NCBI GenBank assembly: GCA_023213395.1
Contig: CM041465.1
Span: 182,783,741-182,847,740, forward strand
DNA: 64,000 nucleotides
Direction: 5' to 3'
Source: Cycas panzhihuaensis
Taxonomy: Eukaryota > Cycadophyta
Position 1 is the stretch's first letter. Every line of letters begins with the position of its first letter. Of the stretch, positions 33,441-45,199 are shown piece by piece. The notes beneath the pieces were generated by a model. The model saw only the letters and a list, made by a program, of their open reading frames with translations. It searched no databases and had not been told where the DNA came from. A program made the position numbers and the translations under genes.

Positions 33441-35183
33441 TGGAAACTAAGAAAGTTTGGGAATTTTGTCGAAGATTAAGATGAAGATGAGTAGATAAAT
33501 ACAGACTAGTTTATGAGAAGTGGACAATGAGGAAATTAGAAATGCATGGTGTAACTTGCCAAAGGAGGATGAGAGAAAAGTTAAATTGAGTAGGATTCAC
33601 ACAATTTGTGCAAGTTAGGTTATTTCCAGTGGCTACAGAATTCGTGATAGAAATGATTCAATTGGTAGCTCATCAACTAGGTCTTTTGGATGTTTTAGTA
33701 AAGGCCATTGCAAAAATTTTAGAATTACCAAATTCTAGTAAAGAAGTACCCAGAGATAAAAGAATTCTATAAGAGCAAACAACAAAGAAGTTGGGTGCAT
33801 AAATCATAGATGTTTCTATATCTAGTATTTGCATTGTTGGTATTACAGATGATTTGATATACTAGGTAGCTAATTTCCTCTTCATCAGAGTGATATTGAG
33901 CTAGAAGAACTTGTTTATACCCACAAAAATGAGATCAATGCTTCTACGGGTAGCAGAAGGAGACAAATTCAACTGGGCATCATTTCTTTCAAGTAGATTT
34001 TTTAAGAAATTACTTAATATTAAGGCAAGACCTCAGTCGGTAGTTTTTTATCATCAAAGTTTGTTCTAAGGGCTACTATATTCATAGTGTCTTAAGTTGG
34101 AGTTACCTGCAACAAAGACAAAACAAGCACTAATGACTGGATGGATTAATCATCTCAGAGAGAAAGGAAAAATTTAGCATGTTGAGAATCAATAAAAAGT
34201 AAAGAAATGATTTTTTAAAAAAGGTTAAGCTAGCAACCTTTAACTGACACTAATAGAGGAAAAGAAGGGGAAATGGCAGTAAGAAGAGATGACTTTGCCA
34301 GTTGATAAACAGAAGAAGAATGAGGAACAAAAAGTTAAAGAGGAGAAAAATAAGGAGGAAATCAAAAAAGGGAAACCAAAGATAGATAATGTGTCGGTAA
34401 AAAAGGAAGTAGAAGAGCACTGACAAACTCTAAAACCTAAAAAGATTGTCAACACTGAAGAGGAAAGAAGAAGGAAAAGAAGAGTTGCTATAGAAAAAGC
34501 AAAAAAAGAGATTTTGGAAATTTTGAACAATCAACCAGTTGAGGTGGACTTTGATTTCAATAATGAAGAATTAACGAAGGAAGGGATTAATCCAATGGAG
34601 TGTCAACCGCACAATATGGTACATTGGAAGATCTCATTCTTGGCCAAAGTTATTTAGCATTTGATTATAAGTCTGGAATAAAAGACCACCACTATATTTG
34701 TAGAGGATCCAAAAAGCGGAAGACTAGTTAGCTGCCTATGAGGCAAAACTAGATTTCTTGATTAAGTTTATCATGTATTGGGTGGAAGACACTTCTCACA
34801 TGGAGCATCTAGTACTAGTTTTTGGGGATTTATTTGAAGAGCAGATTCCACCAGGATTAGAGAAGGTAATTTGAAAATTGGGAGTTTGGATAATATAGAT
34901 GTGAGAAGATGCTGAGTATGCTAATTGTTTTTGGTTAATGATCAACTCCTTGCGATATGACCTACTATTTATGGAGATAAGAAAAAGTGAATTAGAAGAG
35001 GAGATTAAATAGTTGCATTCAGGAGAGAAGCCAATGATGGCTCATTTACAAGCACTACACAATATTGTCATCCTCTACAATCATTATAAAAAGTCAGACA
35101 TAAATCGACCATGTATCTACATGTTTGATCCTCATCGAATTTGCATAGAAATGGAGAAGATTAGAAGGGAACGAGGAAATTAA
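33441..35183 (+). pseudogene. C 3' ORF of unknown function, about 580 codons
   Basis: From the ATG at 33441 (METKKVWEFCRRL) one frame can be followed with scattered TGA, TAA and TAG codons. Parts in order: a hydrophobic region FVQVRLFPVATEFVIEMI and LVAHQLGLLDVLVKAIAKIL; NFLFIRVILSQKNLFIPTKM near 33870; WASFLSSRFFKKLL near 33980; a Lys/Glu-rich, probably coiled-coil stretch near 34260-34500; then ILEILNNQPVEVDFDFNNEE and WKISFLAKVI near 34515-34650; and a tail RPCIYMFDPHRICIEMEKIR. It has a counterpart in B at 18421-20441. No nuclease, chromodomain or clear transmembrane signature is visible, so it does not look like a standard env gene. Confidence 0.65.
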
Positions 35184-35266
35184 TTTTTTAATGTATTATT
35201 TTAAATTCTAAAATTTTGTTTTAAATCCTAAAATTTTGGTGCTTACAAGTTTTATGATATGAGAGA

Positions 35267-35636
35267 TGTGGGCAGTTGTATTAGTTGCAACCCAATTAAC
35301 ATAATTAAATGGTTACAACCAACTCGAGCCATAGGTAAATATAAATATAATAGGAATATTGGGATGTAAGTTTTTATGTTTTTAGGGTAGTAGTTATTTT
35401 GGCTATTATTGTATGGAATGAAGTTGTCCACATTTCATACTTTGCTATATTTGTTCTGATGACTATGTGTACTATTCTGGGTTATCTTTGGTTATGAGAG
35501 AACTAGAGTAACCCATCATAATACAATGATAATGGTCCTTATTCTCATAGCATTGTGTCTCTGAATCTTAATGCATGTTGGTATTTCTACTGTTCTTGTG
35601 CCTGTTTCTATATGTATTGAAAGGAGATGGCACACT
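35267..35636 (+). repeat. 3' LTR of C
   Basis: Starts TGTGGGCAGTTGTATTAG after GATATGAGAGA and ends ...GATGGCACACT at 35636. It matches 25153-25522. The palindrome here reads GGTTACAACC, one change from the 5' copy. Confidence 0.85.
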
Positions 35637-36128
35637 GTGTGTGATTTGCTACACTAATCTCATTAGAATATTGATTTAATGCTATAATTATAGTTGTTTT
35701 ATGTGTTAGTTAATTATCACATATATGGTTGGGAATGATGCTCCATTTTTTTTTATCTATTGGGTTTGAGTGTGGTGTTCCCCTTGATTATTTAATTATG
35801 ATTTTATTGATAATTGCTATGCTATGGTTGAATATTATTTTTATCGTTAACACTTTGATATGGTTGAATGTTGATCTTAGATAAGTTATTGGAATTAAGG
35901 AAAGAACCATACTGGTAATTATTAAGCATCTTTGTACCTTATATTTATTATCTTCTCTAGGTAAGTATTCTATTGTGTATTTATTATTGATTATATTTAC
36001 AAAACAAGTGTATCAAATAGAGTGATACTTGTCTCTTTGAAAGGTTTTTGGTAAACTCCATTAAGGCAAAGTCATAAGCTAGCTTAGATTTTGATATTTT
36101 TGTCATTCTAGCATGGTGAGATAAGATA
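35637..36128 (+). repeat. 3' LTR of A, right part
   Basis: It resumes A's LTR with TGTGTGATTTGCTACACTAA (5' LTR: near 2086) and ends at about 36128 beside a motif matching 3203-3218. It lacks about 620 bp present in the 5' LTR at about 2265-2885. It keeps a TATCAAATAGAG version of the TATA region. Confidence 0.8.
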
Positions 36129-36736
36129 ATAACATGGGTTTTTATGAGACAAATTACTTGAGAGGTATAATTACATTCTTTTAGTGATTCTTATTTGATT
36201 TCTAATGGTTAAAACAAACTTATTTATTATTTAAAATTTATAAAAATTAGTTAACTCATATCTCGTATCATTATTAATAGTTTACTTCTATTATGTGAAT
36301 TTTCATATTAGCATTTATATTTTGTTATTTGATTGTTATCTATTGCCATATATTATAGGGTTTTAATTAATTTCCCAACCTTTATGATTATAGGTTTGAT
36401 TGTTTGAAGTTGTTTCAATATATTATTTTTGACTTTTAATGTGGATTAGTGTTGGTTTATACTTCTAATAGTTTGTTGTAGTTCTAACCTGGTCCTTGTA
36501 AGTATAATATCTAAATTAGATATGGATGATTGAATTTTTCTAATCTCATTTAATTTCTTTGATATTTTGTATCTAACACTTGCCTTGCAAGGTCTCAAGT
36601 TCATTTTCTACTTTGAAATTAATTTCTTATATCATTTTAGTTTCCTAACTTTAAGGGTTGCAAGATTAATCAAACAAATAGTTGTTATTTGATTGTGTGT
36701 TTTCTAATATGTTTTTTTCTGTATCCACATGTAGGT
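36129..36736. other. Unassigned sequence between A and G
   Basis: AT-rich, with no open frame or repeat that I can tie to an element. It may be the older target into which A and G inserted, or part of a long LTR belonging to fragment I, whose LTR end lies on the far side of G. Confidence 0.4.
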
Positions 36737-37056
36737 TATTAGAGAACACAAAATATATAAGTAACATTATAGGAATTATTTACAAACACATCCGACTTAA
36801 GAGAATGTGTGCACAAGACACCAAATTTGATGTGGGAACCCTTGCGAGAAAAGCTCAACAGAAAATAATATTACATTCATATTTTTGACAAATCTAAGGT
36901 GTTATAGATTACAATGGACTTTAGATCTATATTTATAGATTACAAGTGTCTCAAAGATATGTGAATTACATTCATTGGCTCATTACATAATAATATCAAT
37001 ATTATCTATACTTTATCCATACATTTACATTAATTGATATGTAATATATTCTAACA
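36737..37056 (-). repeat. 3' LTR of G (left, 320 bp)
   Basis: It aligns with 40411-40660 plus 48637-48711: AGAACA(C/T)AAAATAT, GTGGGAACCCTTGCG against ATGGGAACCCTCATG, and ATAATATTACATTCA are shared. On the minus strand it begins at 37056 after a GAATGGA purine stretch. Confidence 0.8.
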
Positions 37057-37082
37057 TCCATTCTTAATGTAAATGTAGGGTC

Positions 37083-37616
37083 ATGAAGTCTTCCCAAGGG
37101 CTTGGCCTATCTTTATCCTTGCCAATAGATCCCCTCTCAAGGATAACCTCTCCCAATATACACAAATGTCGATCAAATGATCTTTAGTAAGATCTTGATG
37201 AATACATCCACAAAGTTGATCTCCAGTTGGATAAACTTCTACTTATATTTTTCTTGATTTGATCTACTCTTCCATGTAATGATATTGTATATCATATGTA
37301 TATGATTGTTTGGAAATACTCCAATAATCCCTGTAAGCGTACAACTCTCTCTCGCATCAATATTTAGTCCATAAAACTCAGCCATTTTCCTTTGACTAAA
37401 CCAAGATGTTGAGCCACTGGAGCCATATGAATCTCCTCTTCAAGTCTCCATTAAGGAATGCTAATATGATGTGATATAATTCCCAACTATATGAAGCTAC
37501 TAAAGTAAGGATCAAATGGACCAATAACATAGAGACTAGTGCAAATGTCTCTTCATACATAAATCCTTCTTCTTGTATGAAATCCTATGCATGAATTCTT
37601 CCAACTTACAAACTAA
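37083..37616 (-). pseudogene. pol: G pol remnant: RT start joined to RNase H end
   Basis: On the minus strand, reading from about 37610: a GFMYEETFAPVSMLLVHLIL motif and a HIILAFLNGDLKRR stretch mark the first part of copia RT (before the YVDD site). Near 37280 the sequence changes to IQYHYMEE and then VYPTGDQLCGCIH and DLTKDHL, the end of copia RNase H (relatives read PTxDQLADxFTK). The whole RT active site and most of RNase H are missing between them. The piece ends a few bases before the LTR, as in normal copia elements. Confidence 0.7.
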
Positions 37617-40396
37617 TTAGGTTCTATGAGGGAGGTAAGGGACCCAAATCCCACATATCACTCCTCCATCAATGCAGCTCTCTATTACAAATCTCCACTT
37701 ATTGGAATATTTGTGTCTATCACACAAGGTTGCAATCTGTGTCTCTTTAAATAATGGCTCCTCATCATCACTCCTACTAAGTCCTACTTCTATCTCAAAT
37801 ATAATATTAGGCAAATAAGCCTCCACACATAGTGAACAATGACTTAAAAATGGTAAGAGATGAAGGATAAAACTTGTAATCAATAACTCTTTCAAACTTG
37901 ACATTTAGACTAATCACAATGCTTTCTCCCTACATAGCATACTATTTGTAAGTTTTATTCTAAACATTCTATTTACTTAACACTCTTGCAATCTAGCTAT
38001 TGTGATCTTCATTTAAGATGTATTCACTCCAACGCACCTTAAGAATCAAATAGAGGGTTTCTAACTGGTCCAACATACAATAAGGGAGTTGCTATGAACA
38101 ACTTCAAAAGGGTCCCATAAACAACTATCTGTAATAGCTTTAGCCATAAAACATGGGAGGCAATCTTATATAATACACCAAACACCTCCTTATTTGTATC
38201 ATAGCACCTACAACTTAATCTAACTAAGGTATATGGGACAACCACTCCCATTCCATACCATGACAAAGGCAGAATTGATTTTAAGGCTTCACATCATAGA
38301 CTTTTCCATTCATACTTTAATTTCATATAATCACACTATCAATTCTACATTAGACTTGTTCAAATATGCACACACATTGAACCAACATCAAATAGGCCAT
38401 AAACCCTCATCCTAACATTAGTCCAACCACCCAAAGTATAATGGTCTACCATCAAACTAGTAACCAATTGTATAAATAGGCCATAACACTGCAAATTCTG
38501 AACTCTTTACTTTATATTCATCTGATGAAAAAGAACTATGATATATACTAAATAAAACACATCATCACTTTATAATGAATAAATCACACCTTGATAATAA
38601 TATATGTAATGATTAATAAATCACTCAATAAAGTTTGCATATCCCTTGCAACTTAGGTATCTCTATATAACTCGCCCTTACTCACCCTACTATCAATCAA
38701 TGACCATACTACACTGACTTTGATAGATCTCACGCCTATTACACATGCCCATTAATCTCTGCCATGTAACTACATATAATAAGAGTGCACAATTGCCTTA
38801 TATCACCAAACAATCATCATCATGCACCTCAAACCACCAATAGTCACCCATAGAGTGCTATATCGCCTTATTATCCCTAATCAAGTGCACCCAAAGCACT
38901 CCCTTTGTTATTAAATCACCACCATATCCATAGCTCTGATAACTAATAGTAGTCAAAGCATGTAATGAAACACAATAAAGAAGAAAGCCTAATTCTCACA
39001 TTACCATGCTCAATATATTAAAATGGACAAAGTAGCTTCATATGATAAAATCATAGGCAACCTCCATGTATCAATATCAATACATAGTAGTGTCAAACGA
39101 AATTTAATTGATGACAACATATCACACAAATGGAGATCAATGGGTAAACATAATGAATGATGAAAAATATTTGAAAACAATCACTCTATTTATCAAAATA
39201 GGCAAATTATAGGATAAATAATTTAAGGCAAACTTTATCAAACATAAAAAATATAGCATGGGTGACTTGATAAATCTATCAAATGGTAAATGTTTGATAA
39301 ACTCATAAATATATTAAATACAATATATCAAACCTATGACTCGGATGAGTCTGTATCTGTATATATTTGTGTATGACAATCATCATGAACTGAAGTTGTA
39401 TAACTATACCTACATCATCACTATTAGAGTATGGATGGCTAGGTGACTTCAACAAACATCATACAAACCATATTTTGTATGAACAAGGGCTACAATTAGA
39501 TGGGGATCTCCATGTACATATGGGTATCTTTGAAAACTTCATGGACGAATTAAATATTAATGACATTACGAATCATAGATAGTAGGCAAGTTTAGATCAC
39601 AGGCATTATATGACTATAATGTATGATCCATATGATCATCTTTGTAACCAAATTTTGAAGAACGGAGCCTACAAAACAAGCACATAGATGCCTCCATATA
39701 TGGGCAAATAGCTCAATGGATCCATGAATAGGATCAAACATCACCCAAATGCACGACTCACATAGGCATAAACACTATGGCTGACTCACGCAAACAAGCC
39801 ACACAATAACTTGTATTTAACATTGGGTGACTATAATATATTTTTAAAATATGAACATACCTTATAAATATATTTGTTATGTTATTTCTTATGGCTTTGT
39901 TACACTTCCAAGATCATCTCACTTCAATGGGGGGACTGTTAATCATATGCAACTAGGTGCATAACATCTCTCCTTACATGAGCAACCTCAATCACCTTTA
40001 AACTACTTAATGGACATCAAAATCATTTCCAAATAATCTTAGGGCTTTGCAAACTCAATGACACCTCAAACAATAGATTTAACACATTTAGAAGGCACAA
40101 AATGGACACAAAAGTCTAGCAACAAAGTAGCCAGGGCTATAGATTAGAAACATAAGGGCTTCAACACCTGCACAAATGAAAATAACATCTTTTACTCATT
40201 TGCACACCTCTGTAGGCCATTAAATTCTTACAAAACATAAAAGGGAATGCTCCTAGGATCTATACATGATCATTTGTACCTTTGTGATAGTTCTCTTAAT
40301 CGTTGGACAAGCTAATCCTCAATGGGTGAGCTAGCATGACCCAAGAACCAATGATTAGATGATATAGATAACATATACTTGATTGTGTAGTTCCTA
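37617..40396. other. Unassigned internal region of G
   Basis: About 2.8 kb without recognisable retroelement genes. A 95-codon minus-strand frame (37617-37904) and a 75-codon one (38039-38266) match nothing I know. At 39929-39950 a plus-strand CAATGGGGGGACTGTTAATC resembles a polypurine tract followed by an LTR start, which could mark another buried element, but no partner was found. Confidence 0.4.
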
Positions 40397-40410
40397 CTTC
40401 TTTGATACCA
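40397..40410 (-). other. Primer-binding site of G
   Basis: The minus strand reads TGGTATCAAAGAAG directly after the LTR end ...CTCTAACA. It is one change from the initiator-Met TGGTATCAGAG and confirms that G points left. Confidence 0.7.
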
Positions 40411-40660
40411 TGTTAGAGAACATAAAATATGCAAATGTGATTACAAGAATTGTCTATGAACTCATCAGACTTAAGAAAATATACACACAGGACACTTGAT
40501 TTGATATGGGAACCCTCATGGGAAAAATCCACTAGAAAATAATATTACATTCACATTTTTGACAAATCTAAAGTGTTATGCATTACAATGGACCTTAGAT
40601 CTATATTTATAAATTACAAGTATCTTGAATATATATGAATTACATTCGTTGGCTCATTAC
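40411..40660 (-). repeat. 5' LTR of G, left piece
   Basis: This is the part of G's right-hand LTR before the E insertion. It ends with the ATTAC target copy (40656-40660). The remainder is at 48637-48711. Confidence 0.82.
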
Positions 40661-41037
40661 TATTATATTAATGCCTAATTAACTAATGCAAGTGTGCACC
40701 TAGGGCCCCTTAATGCTACCTTGGGCCTCCCTAGGTCACCTCGAGTCACCAGCATCATCAAGCAACCACTAGCAGTTGTCAAAGAGCCGACATAGCCACC
40801 ATAGGTAAGTATTTAATTAATTATTTAATATTTTAATTTTATTTTAATTTTAAACATTTGTCAAGTAAAGGTGCTTTTTGCCTCCACAAATTGATCTATT
40901 TATAGGTGGGGAATGCTCCCTTGGTGTTTTTTAACATTGTCAACTTATATTTTAGAAATTAAATTGCCAAATTATTTACAGTTTGAAATGATATATACTC
41001 ACCTATAATCCTCTCGCTCTACACCTCAAAGCCAACA
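40661..41037 (+). repeat. 5' LTR of E
   Basis: It begins TATTATATTAATGCC (TATTGGGATAATGGCC in the 3' copy; both probably from TGTTGGG) and ends ...CAAAGCCAACA. It contains CTATTTATAGGTGGGG at 40896-40911, conserved in the 3' copy, as a likely TATA region. Confidence 0.88.
40896..40905 (+). promoter_or_regulatory. TATA region of E LTR
   Basis: CTATTTATAG, identical in both LTRs of E and partly kept in F. A likely pol II promoter element. Confidence 0.5.
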
Positions 41038-41050
41038 TTTAGTATCAGAG
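41038..41050 (+). other. Primer-binding site of E
   Basis: TTTAGTATCAGAG differs from TTTGGTATCAGAG (as in F) by one G-to-A change. Confidence 0.78.
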
Positions 41051-44000
41051 TGTGTTCGTTTGGGTTCGGGAGTCTCACAATAAATTTCTATGGCAGTATT
41101 TTGGTGTGTATAATATTAGGAATTATTAATTGTGACATTATTAAAACTTTAGAAAATCACATATATTCATTCATATTTCATTTATATTTTGTTTATTTTA
41201 TTTTTTCATTTTTTGGAACCATACATAGTCAAATTGGAACTCATGATTGAGGCTTACACATTGATCATAATAGTACCATATGACTACTCGTTCTGATCAT
41301 AATCAAATTCTCTTACCACTAGAAGAAACCGAACGTAACTTTGTTGCTTCTATTAGGAGAAATCTCATTCAGAGTCACTACATACCCAAATTTGGCCCTT
41401 TTTACTCCAGTGCTTTATTTTGAGGCTATAAGCAACCATTTGATACAAAATTTTACTAGCACCTTGCTATCTGGCATACCCAACTACCCCTAAAATCTTG
41501 TGAGAAACGATGCCATCTGTGGAGAGTTTGAATCAATTGAGTCTCCTCACCTAGTTTGCTCACCATTTTCACTATTTTTTAACTTATACAAAGTTTTTTT
41601 TTTTTCTTTTTTACAATCAAGTTTGCATTATTGAGTGCCTCTTCTCACTGTACAAAATTGATCATTTTGATCATCTTTATGCTAATGTGGCCTCCATAAA
41701 TCACTGGTTAGCCACTCGTTTCCTCTTTTTGCATCACCATTCCTCATGATATATATGTTTTAAAAATAGTTTTTTTTTATCTTTTCTTTGGTCAATTTGC
41801 ATAAGGATTGTAGAGGAGGCCCTCTTGGTATGATCAATTAATCCACGAGATCAATCTCTAATTGATTATTCACCTCTGTGTTGTCCTCGAAGTCGCACAA
41901 TGACCTGCGTAACGACGACTTTCTTTTTGAATTGATTTTATATATTTGGATTTATAAAGTTTGATAAAGTTTATTAAAATTCAATTATTGTTAATAATCT
42001 TTGAAATTTGGTGTTTTAAAGAGTATTAATCCCCTTCTCTTTTGGCCCCTGATTTCTTCAATCCATATGACCTCACTTTTGGGCTTTATTAAGAGTTACA
42101 CATCATTATTTTTAAGATATTTTTTGACTATGGTTGTTTTAAGAGCTAACGAGCATATTATAAACTCTTTGAGGTCTGCAACCCCCCTTGAGACTAAGTT
42201 GGTGATTACGATAACATCCATGCAAATGTGCTCCTAGTTTGAAAGGGTCTTATTCACTTTGTTAAAAAAATTCATTTGTTTTTACTTAAAGAGGACCTCT
42301 CGCATTTTTTATTGCAACTTTCTCCTGGGGTGTCAAATTTTAGTGAAACCAGTCTTGTTAGAATTATATTTTAGAGATCTTTAGGGTGGTATCATCACTT
42401 GAGTAGTTTGAGTCCATTTCATCTGAGTTTTAATCAATCAAAATGATCACTTTTTTCAATACTTATTCTATTAGCCATAAAGAGGTCCATTCATTGTTTT
42501 TGTAATAACTTGATTGTTTTAGCTCTGATTTTAAAACCATAAGAACCATCATCAAGTTGTTTCAGAGTTTTTCTTGTTGAAATTAGTTTCATTTTGTTTT
42601 GACATCATTTTATAGGACTTTAAAACTGCTCAAGTTAAGGCTCTAGTTCAGCCCTTAACACGCTAAGTTAATAATATTTTTAAGCATTTGTTCATTTCAA
42701 TTAATCCTATTTGAGCATAATCAGTTGCTAATCAATTTCTTGGAGTTATTTGTTAACTTTTCATAAAGATTATAAGCTATTTGTAGCCAATTGACATCAG
42801 TTTCAGCTTTTTGAGCTTTAAGAAGCCTAAGTGCAGTAATACATCAAACATATACTATCTACCTTGATTTTATTTTATTTCTTGCATTATCAATCAAATA
42901 TAAACTATTTCTTGGATCTTCTGATTACTTTAAGCATAGTTTCTTCTAAAAATTTACAAGTTTCATATAGTTTTTTTTATTCTTGTAAAGGAACTCTTTG
43001 GTACTCAAATTTTAATATCATTATCTTGTAATATTAAGTGGTATATTAGTCAAGACATTACTTTATTTTTATCAAAAGATTTAGTCTTTTTTCAACTTAA
43101 AATTTATAAAAGCATGGGTATAAGGTTCATTTATACATTCCAAAGGATTTAGGATTCCATTGTTTCAAAGTTCATTTATACATTCCAAAGATTAAAGATT
43201 TCATTGTTTAGTATGTCACTTTAGACAAGTTCATACATTCTCGTATTTCACTCCTACAAAAGTATATCAATTTGAAAGCATTAGATTATATATTAGCACT
43301 TGTTTTTTGGTTCAATTAAGGAAGAAGAGTATCTTGATCCTTTTACTTATTCTCCTTGTAATTTGATATAAATGTTTTGTATCATATTTTCATTTGAGAC
43401 ATATATTTTATCTTGATTATAGATTTATTTTGTATTTCATTTCATTTTTTGAATAAAAAGAATCTTAGAGAGATTAAGTAAGAGCATATTCAATTAAAAT
43501 TTCATTTCACATTAAGAAAGATAATTCCTGAATTAACCACATATTTTCTAGCCTTGCAAGGAGAACAATTAGGACTGTTGAAGTTACCACCATACACATA
43601 CCAATTGGCCTACTCATATTGGATGAGGAAAATCATTGGATATGAGATGTATCAGGTGGTAGAATGAGGTGGAAAACCAGTCTTTATTGGAGTTTGGAGA
43701 CTAAGGCTAGACCTGGAGTGGGTGAGTGCCTTAGTTAGTTAAACCTTCATCGCTAAATCTATCGTTAGACATAAGTCCAATGCAGGTGGACCAATGATTT
43801 AGGGAGATGTAACAACCTTTGTAGTAGCCCATATACTGAGGTATATTGAGCCTTGACCTCATGTACCAGTATATTAGGTCTCTATTTTGCCACTTATGGG
43901 CAAACATCACTAGATATAATAGAAATCGAAGGTTTCCCTTGGAGACCCTTAGACTTAGATCCTATAAGCCTTATTAGGGACTAGGACACTTGCAAAACCT

Positions 44001-44103
44001 TGGGCAAAACTTTAGACATTACTTCTTGTGTTAAGTTTCAAATTCAAACCTTTAAAAACCTTACTTTATCCATAGTTTTTTTTTTACAGCCTTAGCTAAG
44101 AGA
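41051..44103 (+). other. Three-kilobase leader of E
   Basis: Between primer site and gag lies about 3 kb of T-rich sequence with no retroelement domain. Part of it (about 42560-42880) aligns with 62430-62700, so it is a conserved piece of the family. A 46-bp direct duplication occupies 43125-43215 (TTCATTTATACATTCCAAAG twice). Small frames (41050-41250, 42001-42237) look like chance. Confidence 0.6.
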
Positions 44104-45190
44104 TGGTATTAAACTTTGGAAATATAATAATCCCTAAATTTGATGGTAATGATTTTCTAAACTGGAGTAGGAGGATGAGACCCATCCTCATTACTAATAA
44201 AAATAGGTAAAAAGGTAACTTATAAAGAAAATATCAAAAAGGGTAATGAAGCTCTTGCATTTATATTCTGTGCCTTAGAAGATCATATTTTCCCACGGGT
44301 TAGTTAATCAATTAAGTCAAAAGAAGCATGGGATACTCTCCAGTTAATTTATAAAGGAGCAACATCATCTAAGCTTCAAAACCTAAGGAACATATTTGAA
44401 AACTTATAAATGATACCAATAGATTCTGTAACAAAATTTATAACTAAAGTCCAAGATATAGTAAACCGGACAAAATCACTTTAAGATACATTAATAGAGT
44501 AAAGAGTAGTGGAAAGAATATTGAGATATGTAGGTGTTGTAAGAAGGTTTAAAATAGTAGCAACAAGTATACGTATTTTGAAAGATCTAAACACACTAAA
44601 GGTGGAATAACTAAGTGCCATGTTGATGTCAGTTGAGGAGAAACAAAATGCAAATGAATCAGTTGAGCATGTCTTTGCTACCAAGGCCAGAATTTAATCT
44701 CACTCTCAAGCGAGTATGTCAAAATCTAAAGAATCACCTCCTAAGAGAAGGGATAGAAATCCTAGAAGGGATTTGTGACAAGATCCACCTAAATATCAAG
44801 CTCCACATCAAAGGAGATAAGGAGCAAACCAACAAAATATGAATTTGCCTAAGTATCCAAATTAGGAGAAACAACCTGAGGGGCACTCATGTTACCCCAA
44901 TTGCCAAGGAAATATCCAAGCTACAAGGTCAATCAGGATTATTATGATAATAGATAAAGGGAAAATCTAGTTCCATATTATGAGGAAAATGGGAGACCAT
45001 CCCACATTAAAAAACTCATAGACGAAGTTGAAATCTAAGCTATAGGAGAATAGAGACCCTATATTACTCCTATTATCATCGTAGTGGTCACACAAAAGAC
45101 AAATATTTTTCAAAATATGGACCACCCACCAAAAGGACTGTAAATGCCATAATAGAAATAAGGATAATAATAGACTTTTCCTATCCAACT
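44104..45190 (+). pseudogene. gag: E gag, degraded
   Basis: Copia Gag of the UBN2 type. Reading begins MVLNFGNIIIPKFDGNDF with NWSRRMRPIL, the standard N-Y/F-x-x-W opening. ALAFIFCALEDHIFPRV, KEAWDTLQLIYKGATSSKL, and LSAMLMSVEEKQNANES follow. The zinc knuckle near 45063-45115 (YSYYHRSGHTKDKYFSKYGP) has Tyr in place of its Cys residues. At least one frameshift near 44210 and several TAA/TAG stops break it. Confidence 0.82.
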
Positions 45191-45199
45191 TTAGTGCCA

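Larger units (their letters stand above)
25153..35636 (+). mobile_element. Element C: Ty3/gypsy element nested in A's 3' LTR
   Basis: C is a sister of B, about 10.5 kb. Its LTRs (25153-25522 and 35267-35636) are about 370 bp each. The insertion lies in a TGTGTG run of A's LTR; GTGTG on both sides (25148-25152 and 35637-35641) fits a 5-bp target duplication, though the TG repeat makes the exact base ambiguous. A's 5' LTR shows the uninterrupted site near 2082-2092. Internal order: gag, double zinc knuckle, protease, capsid-like segment, RT, RNase H, integrase, 22-bp repeat array, 3' ORF. Confidence 0.88.
881..36128 (+). mobile_element. Element A: outer Ty3/gypsy chromovirus, host of nested insertions
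   Basis: A is the oldest element of the left half. Its parts in order are: 5' LTR (881-3218), primer-binding site, gag, protease and the start of RT (to 6305), element B, the rest of RT, RNase H, integrase and a chromodomain (21123-23760), a polypurine tract, and a 3' LTR (23784-36128) split by element C. The chromodomain after integrase and the RT/RNase H signatures place it among plant chromoviruses of the Tekay/Del or related type. Every domain carries stops or frameshifts, so it is dead. Its left terminus is hidden by F or lies outside the window, so no target duplication can be checked. Confidence 0.85.

Noticed and set aside
34240-34530. Minus-strand 96-residue Ser/Phe/Leu-rich frame that looks like a membrane protein
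   Set aside because: It is the complement of the Lys/Glu-rich stretch of the C 3' ORF.
37617-37904. 95-residue minus-strand frame in G as a host gene
   Set aside because: It has an unusual composition, but no family, no splice context and no support from a second copy, so I left it inside the unassigned region.
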